From the NCBI RefSeq assembly GCF_918697925.1, contig NZ_CAKKMF010000014.1, positions 1 through 64,000 of the forward strand: a stretch of 64,000 nt of DNA, written 5' to 3'. The position numbers were made by a program, and so were the translations under genes. Positions 55,016-62,626 of the stretch are shown piece after piece. How positions within the stretch are numbered: the stretch's first letter is position 1; the number at the start of each line of letters is the position of its first letter. This DNA is from Arthrobacter sp. Bi26. GTDB lineage: Bacteria > Actinomycetota > Actinomycetes > Actinomycetales > Micrococcaceae. A model generated the notes under the pieces. The model worked only from the letters and a program-made list of their open reading frames with translations. It had not been told where the DNA came from and ran no database searches.

Positions 55016-56314
55016 CTACCACTGCTCGTGCTGCGGGTACAGCGGGAAGTCGGCGGCGAGCTTGTCCACGCGGGCCTGCAGGGACTCGATCTCCGTGGCA
55101 GCGCCGGACTTCAGCGCGGTGGCGATGATGTCGGCGACCTCGGTGAACTCCTCGGCGCCGAAGCCGCGGGTGGCCAGGGCCGGGGTGCCGATGCGCAGGC
55201 CGGAGGTGACCATCGGCGGGCGGGGATCGAACGGCACGGCGTTGCGGTTGACGGTGATGCCCACCGAGTGCAGGAGGTCCTCGGCCTGCTGGCCGTCCAG
55301 CTGGGAGTTGCGCAGGTCCACCAGGACCAGGTGCACGTCGGTGCCGCCGGTCAGGACCGAGACGCCGGCGTCGGCGACGTCGGCCTGGCCGAGGCGCTCG
55401 GCGATGATCTTGGCGCCTTCGAGCACGCGTTCCTGGCGCTCCTTGAATTCCTCCGTGCCGGCGATCTTGAAGGCCACGGCCTTCGCGGCGATCACGTGCA
55501 TGAGCGGGCCGCCCTGCTGGCCGGGGAACACCGCGGAATTAAGCTTCTTGGCCCATTCCTGCTTGGCCAGGATCACACCGGAGCGCGGGCCGGACAGCGT
55601 CTTGTGCACCGTGGAGGTCACGACGTCGGAGTACGGGACCGGGCTCGGGTGCAGTCCGGCGGCGACGAGGCCGGCGAAGTGCGCCATGTCGGTCCAGAGC
55701 AGGGCACCGACCTCGTCGGCGATCGAGCGGAAGGCAGCGAAATCGAGGTGCCGCGGGTAGGCGGACCAGCCGGCGATGATCACCTGGGGCTTTTCGGCGA
55801 TGGCCTGTTCGCGCAGCTTGTCCATGTCGATCCGGAAGTTGTCTTCCTCGACCTGGTAGGCGGCCACGTTGTAGAGCTTGCCGGAGAAGTTCAGCTTCAT
55901 GCCGTGGGTGAGGTGCCCGCCGTGGGCCAGGGAGAGGCCCAGGATCTTGTCGCCCGGGGTGATCATGGCGGCGAGCGCTGCGGCGTTGGCCTGCGCGCCC
56001 GAGTGCGGCTGCACGTTGGCGTATTCGGCGCCAAAGAGTTCCTTGACGCGGTCGATCGCGAGCTGCTCGGCGACGTCGACGTACTCACAGCCGCCGTAGT
56101 AGCGGCGTCCCGGGTAGCCCTCGGCGTACTTGTTGGTCAGGACGGAGCCCTGCGCTTCCATCACGGCGCGCGGGGCGAAGTTCTCGGAGGCGATCATTTC
56201 CAGGGTGCCGCGCTGGCGGCCAAGTTCCTGGGCAAGTACGGCGGCGATTTCCGGGTCGAGTTCGGCCAGCGGCTGGTTGCTCACGGCGGCTGAGGTGGCG
56301 GTGGTAGTAGTCAC
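55016..56314 (-). CDS. glyA: serine hydroxymethyltransferase
   Basis: The product is 432 aa. It moves the serine hydroxymethyl group to THF, giving glycine and 5,10-methylene-THF, with PLP. The PLP lysine lies in [39 protein letters not shown] and [18 protein letters not shown] are the substrate-binding start. The GTG start at 56314 has AGGAG about 8 nt upstream. The 5' leader of ~260 nt carries a ZTP riboswitch and a second hairpin region near the start. Confidence 0.96.
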   Translation of the reverse strand: MTTTTATSAAVSNQPLAELDPEIAAVLAQELGRQRGTLEMIASENFAPRAVMEAQGSVLTNKYAEGYPGRRYYGGCEYVDVAEQLAIDRVKELFGAEYANVQPHSGAQANAAALAAMITPGDKILGLSLAHGGHLTHGMKLNFSGKLYNVAAYQVEEDNFRIDMDKLREQAIAEKPQVIIAGWSAYPRHLDFAAFRSIADEVGALLWTDMAHFAGLVAAGLHPSPVPYSDVVTSTVHKTLSGPRSGVILAKQEWAKKLNSAVFPGQQGGPLMHVIAAKAVAFKIAGTEEFKERQERVLEGAKIIAERLGQADVADAGVSVLTGGTDVHLVLVDLRNSQLDGQQAEDLLHSVGITVNRNAVPFDPRPPMVTSGLRIGTPALATRGFGAEEFTEVADIIATALKSGAATEIESLQARVDKLAADFPLYPQHEQW

Positions 56315-56454
56315 GAGGAACTCCTGGTAGGCAACGGGTACGGCTATTGGTCAGGCTACCGGCTGGCCCGTTGCGCCGCCCTATGATTACGGGCCCCTTG
56401 ACAGCGGACCGCGGCAGCGGCGGTTAGCACCCCGTGCGGGCGCCAGCAACGGTA

Positions 56455-56479
56455 CGGCAGCGGTGATGCTGCCGACCGG
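56455..56479 (-). terminator. candidate expression-platform hairpin of the ZTP riboswitch
   Basis: CGGCAGC-ATCACC-GCTGCCG (minus strand), extended by CGGT/ACCG with one bulge, lies just downstream of the aptamer. No T-run follows, so it may terminate without one or act with Rho. Confidence 0.5.
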
Positions 56480-56491
56480 TAAGACATGACC

Positions 56492-56573
56492 CTCGGCCCA
56501 GGCGTACGATCCGTGGTCTTCGTGAGTGCCGCTCCCTGATGGTTAGCCATCCAACGCCAGTTGCGACGGGTTA
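56492..56573 (-). ncRNA. ZTP/ZMP riboswitch (pfl motif) in the glyA leader
   Basis: On the minus strand the conserved pfl pieces appear in order: CGTCGCAACTGGCG at the 5' helix, GGATGGCTAACCATC (P2 hairpin), AGGGAGCGGCAC, and after a ~25-nt variable linker CGTACGCCTGGGC. These match the family consensus (CUGGCG ... GGGAGCG ... CGCCUGGGC pseudoknot). The class senses ZMP/ZTP, which build up when 10-formyl-THF is short, and turns on folate one-carbon genes. Its position before glyA-folD is the textbook setting. Confidence 0.9.
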
Positions 56574-56614
56574 ACACTACCAAAACCCTTTCAAAACTGC
56601 CCTTGAAGCGAAGG

Positions 56615-56620
56615 TAGGCT
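56615..56620 (+). promoter_or_regulatory. purU: probable -10 box of a leaderless transcript (purU)
   Basis: TAGGCT ends 7 nt before GTG at 56628, without a ribosome-binding site. Confidence 0.45.
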
Positions 56621-56627
56621 GGTCTTC

Positions 56628-57488
56628 GTGACTGACGAGAACCTGACTGCCTCCTACATCCTGACCCTGTCGTGCCCTGACCGGCCAGGCATCGTGCATG
56701 CCGTCGCCGGAGCCCTGCTGGTGGCGGGCTGCAATATTACCGACTCCCAGCAGTACGGCAGCCAGGGCACGGGCACCTTCTTCATGCGGGTGGAGGCGAC
56801 GACGGCGGCTGCCCAGGCGGAGCTGCAGGCGGCACTTGAGCCCGTGGCGCAGGCCTTCGGGATGCAGTGGAGCCTCAACCCCGCCGGCCGGAAGGTCCGC
56901 ACCCTGCTGATGGCCAGCACGTCGGCCCACTGCCTGAATGACCTGTTGTTCCTGCAGCGCTCCGGCACCCTGCCGATCGAGATTCCGGCCATCGTGTCCA
57001 ACCACCGCGACCTTGAGGGTTTGGCGGAGTTCTACGGCATCCCGTTCCACCACATCCCCGTCACCGCGGACACCAAGGTCCAGGCCGAGGACGCCCTCCG
57101 GCTCCTGATGAAGGAGCACGACGTCGAACTCACCGTCCTCGCCCGGTATATGCAGATCATCTCTGACGAGCTCTGCACCGAGCTCACGGGCAAGGCCATC
57201 AACATCCACCACTCGTTCCTGCCCTCCTTCAAGGGGGCCAGGCCCTACCACCAGGCGCATGCCCGCGGAGTGAAGCTCATCGGCGCCACGGCACACTACG
57301 TCACGGCCGCCCTGGACGAGGGACCGATCATCGAGCAGGAAGTGATCCGGGTGGACCACCGGCACACCGCGGAACAGTTCGTCCAGATGGGCCGCGACGT
57401 GGAGGGCCGCACCCTCGCCCAGGCCGTGCAGTGGCATGCCGAGCACCGCGTCCTGCTCGACGGCAACCGGACGGTTGTCTTTAACTGA
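56628..57488 (+). CDS. purU: formyltetrahydrofolate deformylase
   Basis: The product is 286 aa. It hydrolyses 10-formyl-THF to THF and formate, balancing folate pools. An N-terminal ACT domain (YILTLSCPDRPGIVHAVAGA, residues ~9-85) precedes the formyl-transferase fold. INIHHSFLPSFKGARPYHQA holds the catalytic Asn-His region, and ATAHYVTAALDEGPIIEQEV carries the catalytic Asp. GTG at 56628 directly follows a TAGGCT box. It is divergent from the riboswitch-controlled glyA-folD unit, which would have the opposite effect on 10-formyl-THF. Confidence 0.95.
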   Translation: MTDENLTASYILTLSCPDRPGIVHAVAGALLVAGCNITDSQQYGSQGTGTFFMRVEATTAAAQAELQAALEPVAQAFGMQWSLNPAGRKVRTLLMASTSAHCLNDLLFLQRSGTLPIEIPAIVSNHRDLEGLAEFYGIPFHHIPVTADTKVQAEDALRLLMKEHDVELTVLARYMQIISDELCTELTGKAINIHHSFLPSFKGARPYHQAHARGVKLIGATAHYVTAALDEGPIIEQEVIRVDHRHTAEQFVQMGRDVEGRTLAQAVQWHAEHRVLLDGNRTVVFN

Positions 57489-57509
57489 AACCGGTTCTTC
57501 ACTAGAGCT

Positions 57510-57935
57510 ATGGAACCCACCCGCAGGGACCGGCTCGAATCGTTCGTGGCGCTGTTGAAGAACGAGGGCCGGCACGCAGTGCTGGGGCTGGATTGCGGCC
57601 CGGGCACCGACGGGCTGCACTTTGTGCAGTCCGGCATCCATTTCACCGGCGTAGACCGGTCCGAGGAGAACATCCACATCGCCCGGGCTCACGGGCTCGA
57701 GGCCACCGTGGCGGGCCCGGCATCGCTGCCGTTCGCCGATGCCGCGTTTTCCTCGGTGTGGGCGGTGGACGCTTTGGCGGGCCTGGCCCCGGAGGAGTGG
57801 GACGACGTCGTCCGCGAACTTGGCCGGGTGGCGGAACCCGGCGCGCCAATCGCCGTCGTGCTGCCCGTCCCGGACCCGCGCCGCGAGGGCGGCAGCCGCG
57901 GTGAGGGCTTCACGGTCCTCCGCTCCCCCGCCTGA
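57510..57935 (+). CDS. short class-I SAM methyltransferase-like protein
   Basis: The product is 141 aa. VLGLDCGPGTDGLHFVQSGI is motif I, TGVDRSEENIHIARAHGLEA motif II/III, and LPFADAAFSSVWAVDALAGL matches the Methyltransf_11 post-I region. It ends shortly after the β5 strand (ELGRVAEPGAPIAVVLPVPD), roughly 60-100 residues sooner than most single-domain methyltransferases, so it lacks the usual substrate-binding end. It may be a trimmed or degenerate enzyme. It begins 21 nt after purU and is followed at 8 nt by the palindromic element. Confidence 0.7.
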   Translation: MEPTRRDRLESFVALLKNEGRHAVLGLDCGPGTDGLHFVQSGIHFTGVDRSEENIHIARAHGLEATVAGPASLPFADAAFSSVWAVDALAGLAPEEWDDVVRELGRVAEPGAPIAVVLPVPDPRREGGSRGEGFTVLRSPA

Positions 57936-57943
57936 AAAACACC

Positions 57944-58006
57944 CGTTGCGCTATCACTTGTGGTGGTTCTCAGCGCCCCGTAAGGACCACATCTGATAGC
58001 GCAACG
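57944..58006. repeat. 63-bp palindromic repeat element, copy 2
   Basis: Two 21-nt arms (57944-57964, 57986-58006), complementary except at two positions, flank a 21-nt centre. The arm begins CGTTGCGCTATCACTTGTGG, closely related to copy 1 at 29200-29260 (GTTGCCCTATCACTTATGG). It lies between the methyltransferase-like gene and the convergent DUF2231 gene. Confidence 0.88.
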
Positions 58007-58019
58007 GCCTCGTCTGGGC

Positions 58020-58523
58020 TCAGGGACGCTGGACGCTGCGCATGTAGCCGCCCAGGAAGCCGCCAACAACCAGCAGGATGGCGCCCACCCGGGCCAGAGC
58101 GACGCCGAGACGGTGCCGCTCCCGGCGCCGGGCATGCCAGGACGCCAGGAAGATCAGCGTCGCGACGAGATTGGCGCCGGCATGGACGACGCCGATGCGG
58201 CGCGTGGTGTGGTCGGCCCGCGCCCACTCCGCCCAGCCGCTGAGCCCCGCCGGGGCCGCGGCGACGACGCCGAGGCCCACCAGCCGCCGGGCCGCCAGAC
58301 GCGAGCCATCGTCCGGGAAGAGGTCCAGGAACATCGCCATGAACCATGCACCCAAGGGCACGCGGGTGAGGATGACGTGCGGCGGGATGCCGGTGGCATC
58401 ACCGTGAAAGAAGCTCCGGAGCCGGGCGTCGGCGATAAGCCGGGAAGCCAGCGGCTCCGCGGTCCGGACGGCCGGGTCAAGAGTTTCGGCCTCCCCCAAG
58501 CGTTTCATCAGCTGCAGGAACAT
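58020..58523 (-). CDS. DUF2231-like membrane protein
   Basis: The product is 167 aa. Four hydrophobic segments match the DUF2231 layout (FHGDATGIPPHVILTRVPLG, GSRLAARRLVGLGVVAAAPA, GLSGWAEWARADHTTRRIGV, ARVGAILLVVGGFLGGYMRS); two His and the GxxxW in segments 1-2 fit a possible haem site, which is inference. The family is often fused to a Rieske protein, but no such domain is here. ATG at 58523 is preferred to GTG at 58532 because GGAGG (58532-58536) lies 8 nt upstream. Confidence 0.78.
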   Translation of the reverse strand: MFLQLMKRLGEAETLDPAVRTAEPLASRLIADARLRSFFHGDATGIPPHVILTRVPLGAWFMAMFLDLFPDDGSRLAARRLVGLGVVAAAPAGLSGWAEWARADHTTRRIGVVHAGANLVATLIFLASWHARRRERHRLGVALARVGAILLVVGGFLGGYMRSVQRP

Positions 58524-58600
58524 TTCGGCCACCTCCAGTAGGGCGTGGGAATGGCCCCGATCCTACTCAGCGCCGCCCCGCCCGCAAGAGGCTCATGTCC

Positions 58601-58606
58601 TAGGCT
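58601..58606 (+). promoter_or_regulatory. probable -10 box of a leaderless transcript (gamma-CA gene)
   Basis: TAGGCT is followed by GGTGGC and then ATG at 58613. Confidence 0.5.
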
Positions 58607-58612
58607 GGTGGC

Positions 58613-59134
58613 ATGGCTCCCCTCTACGCATTCGCCGGCACCGCTCCGGCCGTCCATGACTCCGCCTTCATCGCCCCCACGGCGTCCGTGATCGGCAACG
58701 CCGCCCTGGCCGAGAACTCGAGCGCCTTCTACGGCGTCTGTGTCCGCGCCGACACCGCCGCCATCACCGTGGGCGCCGGCAGCAATCTGCAGGACAACGT
58801 GGTGCTGCACGCCGACCCCGGCTTCCCCTGCACCGTCGGCGCTCGGGTCAGCGTCGGCCACAGCGCCGTGGTCCACGGCTGCACCGTCGAGGACGACTGC
58901 CTGATCGGCATGAGCGCCACCATCCTCAACGGGGCGGTGATCGGCGCCGGCTCCCTCATCGCCGCCGGTGCCGTGGTGCTGGAGGGCACTGTCATCCCGC
59001 CCCGCTCGCTCGTAGCCGGAGTTCCGGCCAAAGTCCGGCGCGAGCTCAGCGACGAGGAGTTCGCGGGCGTCCAGCACAACGCCGCCCACTACCAGGAACT
59101 GGCACGCGCGCACCGCGAACTGCACGGCGCCTGA
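58613..59134 (+). CDS. gamma-class carbonic anhydrase family protein
   Basis: The product is 173 aa, a left-handed β-helix of hexapeptide repeats (e.g. SVIGNAALAENSSAFYGVCV, TVGAGSNLQDNVVLHADPGF, VIGAGSLIAAGAVVLEGTVI). Zinc-site histidines are in VVLHADPG and VGHSAVVHGCTVEDDCLIGM. The length matches YrdA/PaaY-type proteins, of which only some are active anhydrases; the N-terminal catalytic Glu loop of true Cam is absent. A C-terminal helix follows. Start at ATG 58613 after TAGGCT. Confidence 0.9.
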   Translation: MAPLYAFAGTAPAVHDSAFIAPTASVIGNAALAENSSAFYGVCVRADTAAITVGAGSNLQDNVVLHADPGFPCTVGARVSVGHSAVVHGCTVEDDCLIGMSATILNGAVIGAGSLIAAGAVVLEGTVIPPRSLVAGVPAKVRRELSDEEFAGVQHNAAHYQELARAHRELHGA

Positions 59135-59143
59135 GATAGCGGA

Positions 59144-59178
59144 CTGAGCGGTCCAATCTGACCGACCCGGCCGCTCAG
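59144..59178. terminator. hairpin between the gamma-CA and oxidase genes
   Basis: CTGAGCGG (59144-59151) pairs with CCGCTCAG (59171-59178), with a GC-rich loop, between two convergent genes. There is no T-run. Confidence 0.5.
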
Positions 59179-59195
59179 CCCCCCGGTCGCGGTGC

Positions 59196-60920
59196 TCAGT
59201 CCAGCGCGATCGGGCCCAGCTCGGACAGCAGCTCGCCCGGTCCGGGGTTCCCCGTCGGGGTCCGGCCGCCGAGGTGGTTGACCACACCCCAGACCGCGTT
59301 CAGGCCGGTGGTGACGGCGCCCTCGGCCCAGCCGGCGGTGAACGAAACGTCGTCGCCGGCGAGGAAGATCCCGCGCTGTTCGTCGGGCAGCGCGTCCTGC
59401 TTGAAGTGGGTGAACAGCCGCTGCTGGTAGCGGTAGTGCCCCGGCAGGTTGGCTTTGAAGGCGCCCATGAAGTTGGGGTCGGCCTCCCACGAGACGGTGA
59501 TCGGCTGGCCCACGATGTGGCTGGCGATGTCGACGCCGGGGTAGATCTGCTCCAGCGAGTGCAGCATGAGCTCCGCCCGCTCGTCCGCGTCGAGCGAGAG
59601 CCACTTCAGCGCGTCGTCGTTCCACGTGTAAGACAGCAGGATTACGGCGGGCTTGTCCGGGCCGTTGTCCAGCAGGTACGTGGCTCGGTTCAGCCGGTCG
59701 GTCAGCGTCATGGACAGGACCTCGCGGCCCGTTGCAGGGTCGATGTCCTTCCAGAACGGCCGGTCCACCATGACGAAAGTCTTGGAGGACTGCATGTAGT
59801 GCGAGCGTTCGATCGCCGTCCACAGCTCGGCGGGGAACAGGGCTTCGTCGGTGTGGATCCGTGTCGACAGCAGCCAGGACTGGCATGTGGTCACCACCGC
59901 CGGGTAGGCGGATTCGCGTCCCCAGCGTTCGCGGATCCGGAAGTCTCCGCTGCCGTCGCGGGCGATGCGCTCCACGGCGCCCCGCGGCGCACCCGCGTGC
60001 AGGGATGCCAGGGACGTGCCGTCAGGCCAGTGGGCCATGCCCGACGGCGTGTGCTCCCACAGCGCCTCGGGGAGCCGCTGCGCGCCGCCGGCGATGAGCC
60101 GGTGCTGGTCATCGGCGTCGGTGTAGACGACCCGGAGGATTTCGAGGATGGAGTTGGGGAAGTCGGTGTCCCAGCCGCCGGTGCCGAAGCCAACCTGTCC
60201 GAACGCCTCGCGGTGGGCGAAGCCGGCCTCCTTGAAGGAGTCGCTGCCGGCGATGAAGCCATAGAACGTCTGCTCGTCCAGCTCCGGGAGCAGCGCGTTC
60301 CACAGTTCCTTGATCCGGGCGGTGTCCCGGGCCCGGATGGCCTCCTGCATCTCGGCGAACCGGGCGCCATCGTTCACGGCCGCCTTCCACGCGTCCGCCA
60401 CCTCGAGGAAGAACGGGGGCAGGTCCGCCGCGGTCTCGGCGTAGTGCTTCTCGCCCGCGAGCTCGATCACCGTGCTGGAGGTGGCCGGTGCCAGCGGGTT
60501 GGGGAACTCCTGGGTCTCGAGTCCGAGCAGGTCCACATAGTGATGGAAGGCCTTGCCGGAGACCGGGAAACGCATGCCGCCGAGGTCCGCCACGATGCCC
60601 GGCGCGGACGGGAAGCTGGCGGTCCTCAGCCGGCCACCGATCCTGTCGGCCTCGTAGACCACCGGCCGCAGGCCCAGCTTCATGAGTTCATAGGCGGTCA
60701 CCAGCCCCGACAGGCCGGCACCGACGACGGCGACCTCCGTCCCGTAGAGTTCGGGCGGCAGCGACCCCAGGCCGTCGGGGTGGGCGAGGTAGTGGTCGTA
60801 GCTGAACGGGAAATCCGGATTCAGCATGGTGATGGGCGCCTCGACCGGACGGTGGCCGGCCAGGCTGTCTGCCGGGGTGAAAGCCGGTTCGGGGGCCGGC
60901 AGTTCGGTGGCGGTGGTCAT
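59196..60920 (-). CDS. flavin amine/amino-acid oxidase or monooxygenase
   Basis: The product is 574 aa. FAD binding: VAVVGAGLSGLVTAYELMKL (~62-81), then YEADRIGGRLRTASF and LGGMRFPVSGKAFHHYVDLL. The C-terminal FAD motif is GIFLAGDDVSFTAGWAEGAV, followed by NAVWGVVN. The last part and the overall size resemble phenylalanine/tryptophan 2-monooxygenases (IaaM-like) more than ordinary ~450-aa monoamine oxidases. Predicted to act on an aromatic L-amino acid or amine; specificity is not settled. It shares ATGA with the upstream APC permease, so import and oxidation are coupled. Confidence 0.85.
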   Translation of the reverse strand: MTTATELPAPEPAFTPADSLAGHRPVEAPITMLNPDFPFSYDHYLAHPDGLGSLPPELYGTEVAVVGAGLSGLVTAYELMKLGLRPVVYEADRIGGRLRTASFPSAPGIVADLGGMRFPVSGKAFHHYVDLLGLETQEFPNPLAPATSSTVIELAGEKHYAETAADLPPFFLEVADAWKAAVNDGARFAEMQEAIRARDTARIKELWNALLPELDEQTFYGFIAGSDSFKEAGFAHREAFGQVGFGTGGWDTDFPNSILEILRVVYTDADDQHRLIAGGAQRLPEALWEHTPSGMAHWPDGTSLASLHAGAPRGAVERIARDGSGDFRIRERWGRESAYPAVVTTCQSWLLSTRIHTDEALFPAELWTAIERSHYMQSSKTFVMVDRPFWKDIDPATGREVLSMTLTDRLNRATYLLDNGPDKPAVILLSYTWNDDALKWLSLDADERAELMLHSLEQIYPGVDIASHIVGQPITVSWEADPNFMGAFKANLPGHYRYQQRLFTHFKQDALPDEQRGIFLAGDDVSFTAGWAEGAVTTGLNAVWGVVNHLGGRTPTGNPGPGELLSELGPIALD

Positions 60921-62455
60921 GAGATTTCTGCCTTCAGTTCCTGGGTTGTGGTGGTGGTGGCGGGTTGGCGGCTTGATAGTTCACGGTATTCCTCGTGGCT
61001 CAGGGCGGCCACCCTTGAGTTCTTCCGGCCATAGCCGAAGTAGGCGGCCAGGCCCACGAGCATCCAAACACCGAAGACCACCCAGGTCCCGGCGCCGAGG
61101 TTGGCCATGAGGTAGGCGCACATGAGGGCGCCCAGAATCGGCGTCAGCGGAAAGAGCGGGACGCGGAAGCTGCGCGTGAGCTCCGGCCGGGTCCGCCGCA
61201 GGTAGATGACTGCCACGTTGACCAGGGCGAACGCGAACAGGGTGCCGATGCTGGTGGCGTCCGCGAGGGCACCCAGCGGCACCAGGCCGGCAGTCAGTGC
61301 GACGGCGGTGCCCACAATCAGGGTTCCGGCAACCGGTGTGCCCGTCCGGGCCGAGACCCGGCCGAAGACCCTGGGGACCAGGCCGTCCCGCGACATCGAG
61401 AGCAGGATCCGGGTCTGCCCGTAGAGGACGGTCAGCACGATGCTGGCGATGGCAAGCACGGCGCCGACGGCGAACACCACGCCAACCCACGGCTGGCCGG
61501 TGATTTCCTCGAGGATCTTCACGAGGGCGGCTTCGGTGCCGTCGAACCAGCCCCAGGGGCGGGCGCCGATGGCGGCGACGGCGACGAGCACGTAGATGCT
61601 GGTGACGATCAGCATGGAGAGCAGGATGGCCCGCGGGAGATCGCGCTTGGGGTTGCGGGCTTCCTCGCCAGCCGTGGAGGCGGCGTCGAAGCCGATGTAG
61701 GAGAAGAAGACCCTGGAGGCCGCGGCCGAGACGCCGGCGGCGCCCATCGGCATGAGGGGTTCGAAGTGTCCGCCGTTGAAGGCGGTGAAGGCCACGGCGC
61801 AGAAGAACAGCAGAATGCCGACCTTGACCAGGACGATCGCCGTGTTGATCCAGGCGCTCTCCTTGGCACCGCGGATCAACAGCATCATGGCCAGGACCAC
61901 AATGACGATCGCGGGCACATTCAACACCCCGCCGGCTCCCGGCGGCTGCGACATGGCGTCCGGGAGCGCCAGACCGAAGACCGCCAGGGCCTCGTTGACG
62001 TACTGGCCCGCGCCGACCGCGACGGCGGCCACGGAGACGGCGTATTCCAGGACCAGGCACCAGCCGCAGATCCAGGCCATGCCCTCGCCCATGGTGGCGT
62101 AGGTGTAGGAGTAGCTGGAACCGGCGGCGGGCACCAGGCCGGCCATCTCCGCATAGGACACGGCGGAGAGCAGGGCTGCGAGTCCGGCAATGGCAAAGGA
62201 GATCCAGATGGCCGGGCCGGCGAGCGGCACCGATTCGCCCAGGATCACCAGGATGCCGGTGCCAAGCGTGGCGCCGACGCTGATCATGGTCAGCTGCAGC
62301 ACGCCGAAGCTGCGGACCAGCTGCGTGCCGCCGTGCCCGGTTTCGGCCTCGCTGACCAGCTGCCCGATCGGCTTGCGGCGCAGGAGCTGGGTGGCGAGCC
62401 CGGGACGGCCGGCGGCGGCCGGCGGGCGTTCCCCGATCAGAGTTGGCACAGTCAT
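60917..62455 (-). CDS. APC-family amino-acid permease
   Basis: The product is 512 aa with about 12-13 helices. GVLQLTMISVGATLGTGILV is the unwound TM1 motif (GxGI-like), followed by EMAGLVPAAGSSYSYTYATM and FSYIGFDAASTAGEEARNPK; this pattern is that of YfnA/CAT-type cationic or aromatic amino-acid transporters. The last ~40 residues are cytoplasmic and end QPATTTTTQELKAEIS. ATG at 62455 follows AAGGACG. It is the first gene of a two-gene operon with the oxidase and is divergent from the PucR-type regulator. Confidence 0.9.
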   Translation of the reverse strand: MTVPTLIGERPPAAAGRPGLATQLLRRKPIGQLVSEAETGHGGTQLVRSFGVLQLTMISVGATLGTGILVILGESVPLAGPAIWISFAIAGLAALLSAVSYAEMAGLVPAAGSSYSYTYATMGEGMAWICGWCLVLEYAVSVAAVAVGAGQYVNEALAVFGLALPDAMSQPPGAGGVLNVPAIVIVVLAMMLLIRGAKESAWINTAIVLVKVGILLFFCAVAFTAFNGGHFEPLMPMGAAGVSAAASRVFFSYIGFDAASTAGEEARNPKRDLPRAILLSMLIVTSIYVLVAVAAIGARPWGWFDGTEAALVKILEEITGQPWVGVVFAVGAVLAIASIVLTVLYGQTRILLSMSRDGLVPRVFGRVSARTGTPVAGTLIVGTAVALTAGLVPLGALADATSIGTLFAFALVNVAVIYLRRTRPELTRSFRVPLFPLTPILGALMCAYLMANLGAGTWVVFGVWMLVGLAAYFGYGRKNSRVAALSHEEYRELSSRQPATTTTTQELKAEIS

Positions 62456-62626
62456 CGTTGACGTCCTTATCTTCAGTAGTGGTCGGTTTCCCCTGACCAC
62501 CCTAGGCATGTGAGCCACCTCTCATGGTTGTGCAAAATGACCTGTATTCTTCAGACATGAGACTTAATGCACCGCAGGCCCGGCGTCCTGCCCGGCGGCC
62601 GGCCCGGCTGGACGGGGGCCGCGGCC

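Noticed and set aside
54014-56293. Long plus-strand open frame (759 codons) opposite folD and glyA
   Set aside because: It is an antisense shadow of two well-conserved genes; no domain or start signal.
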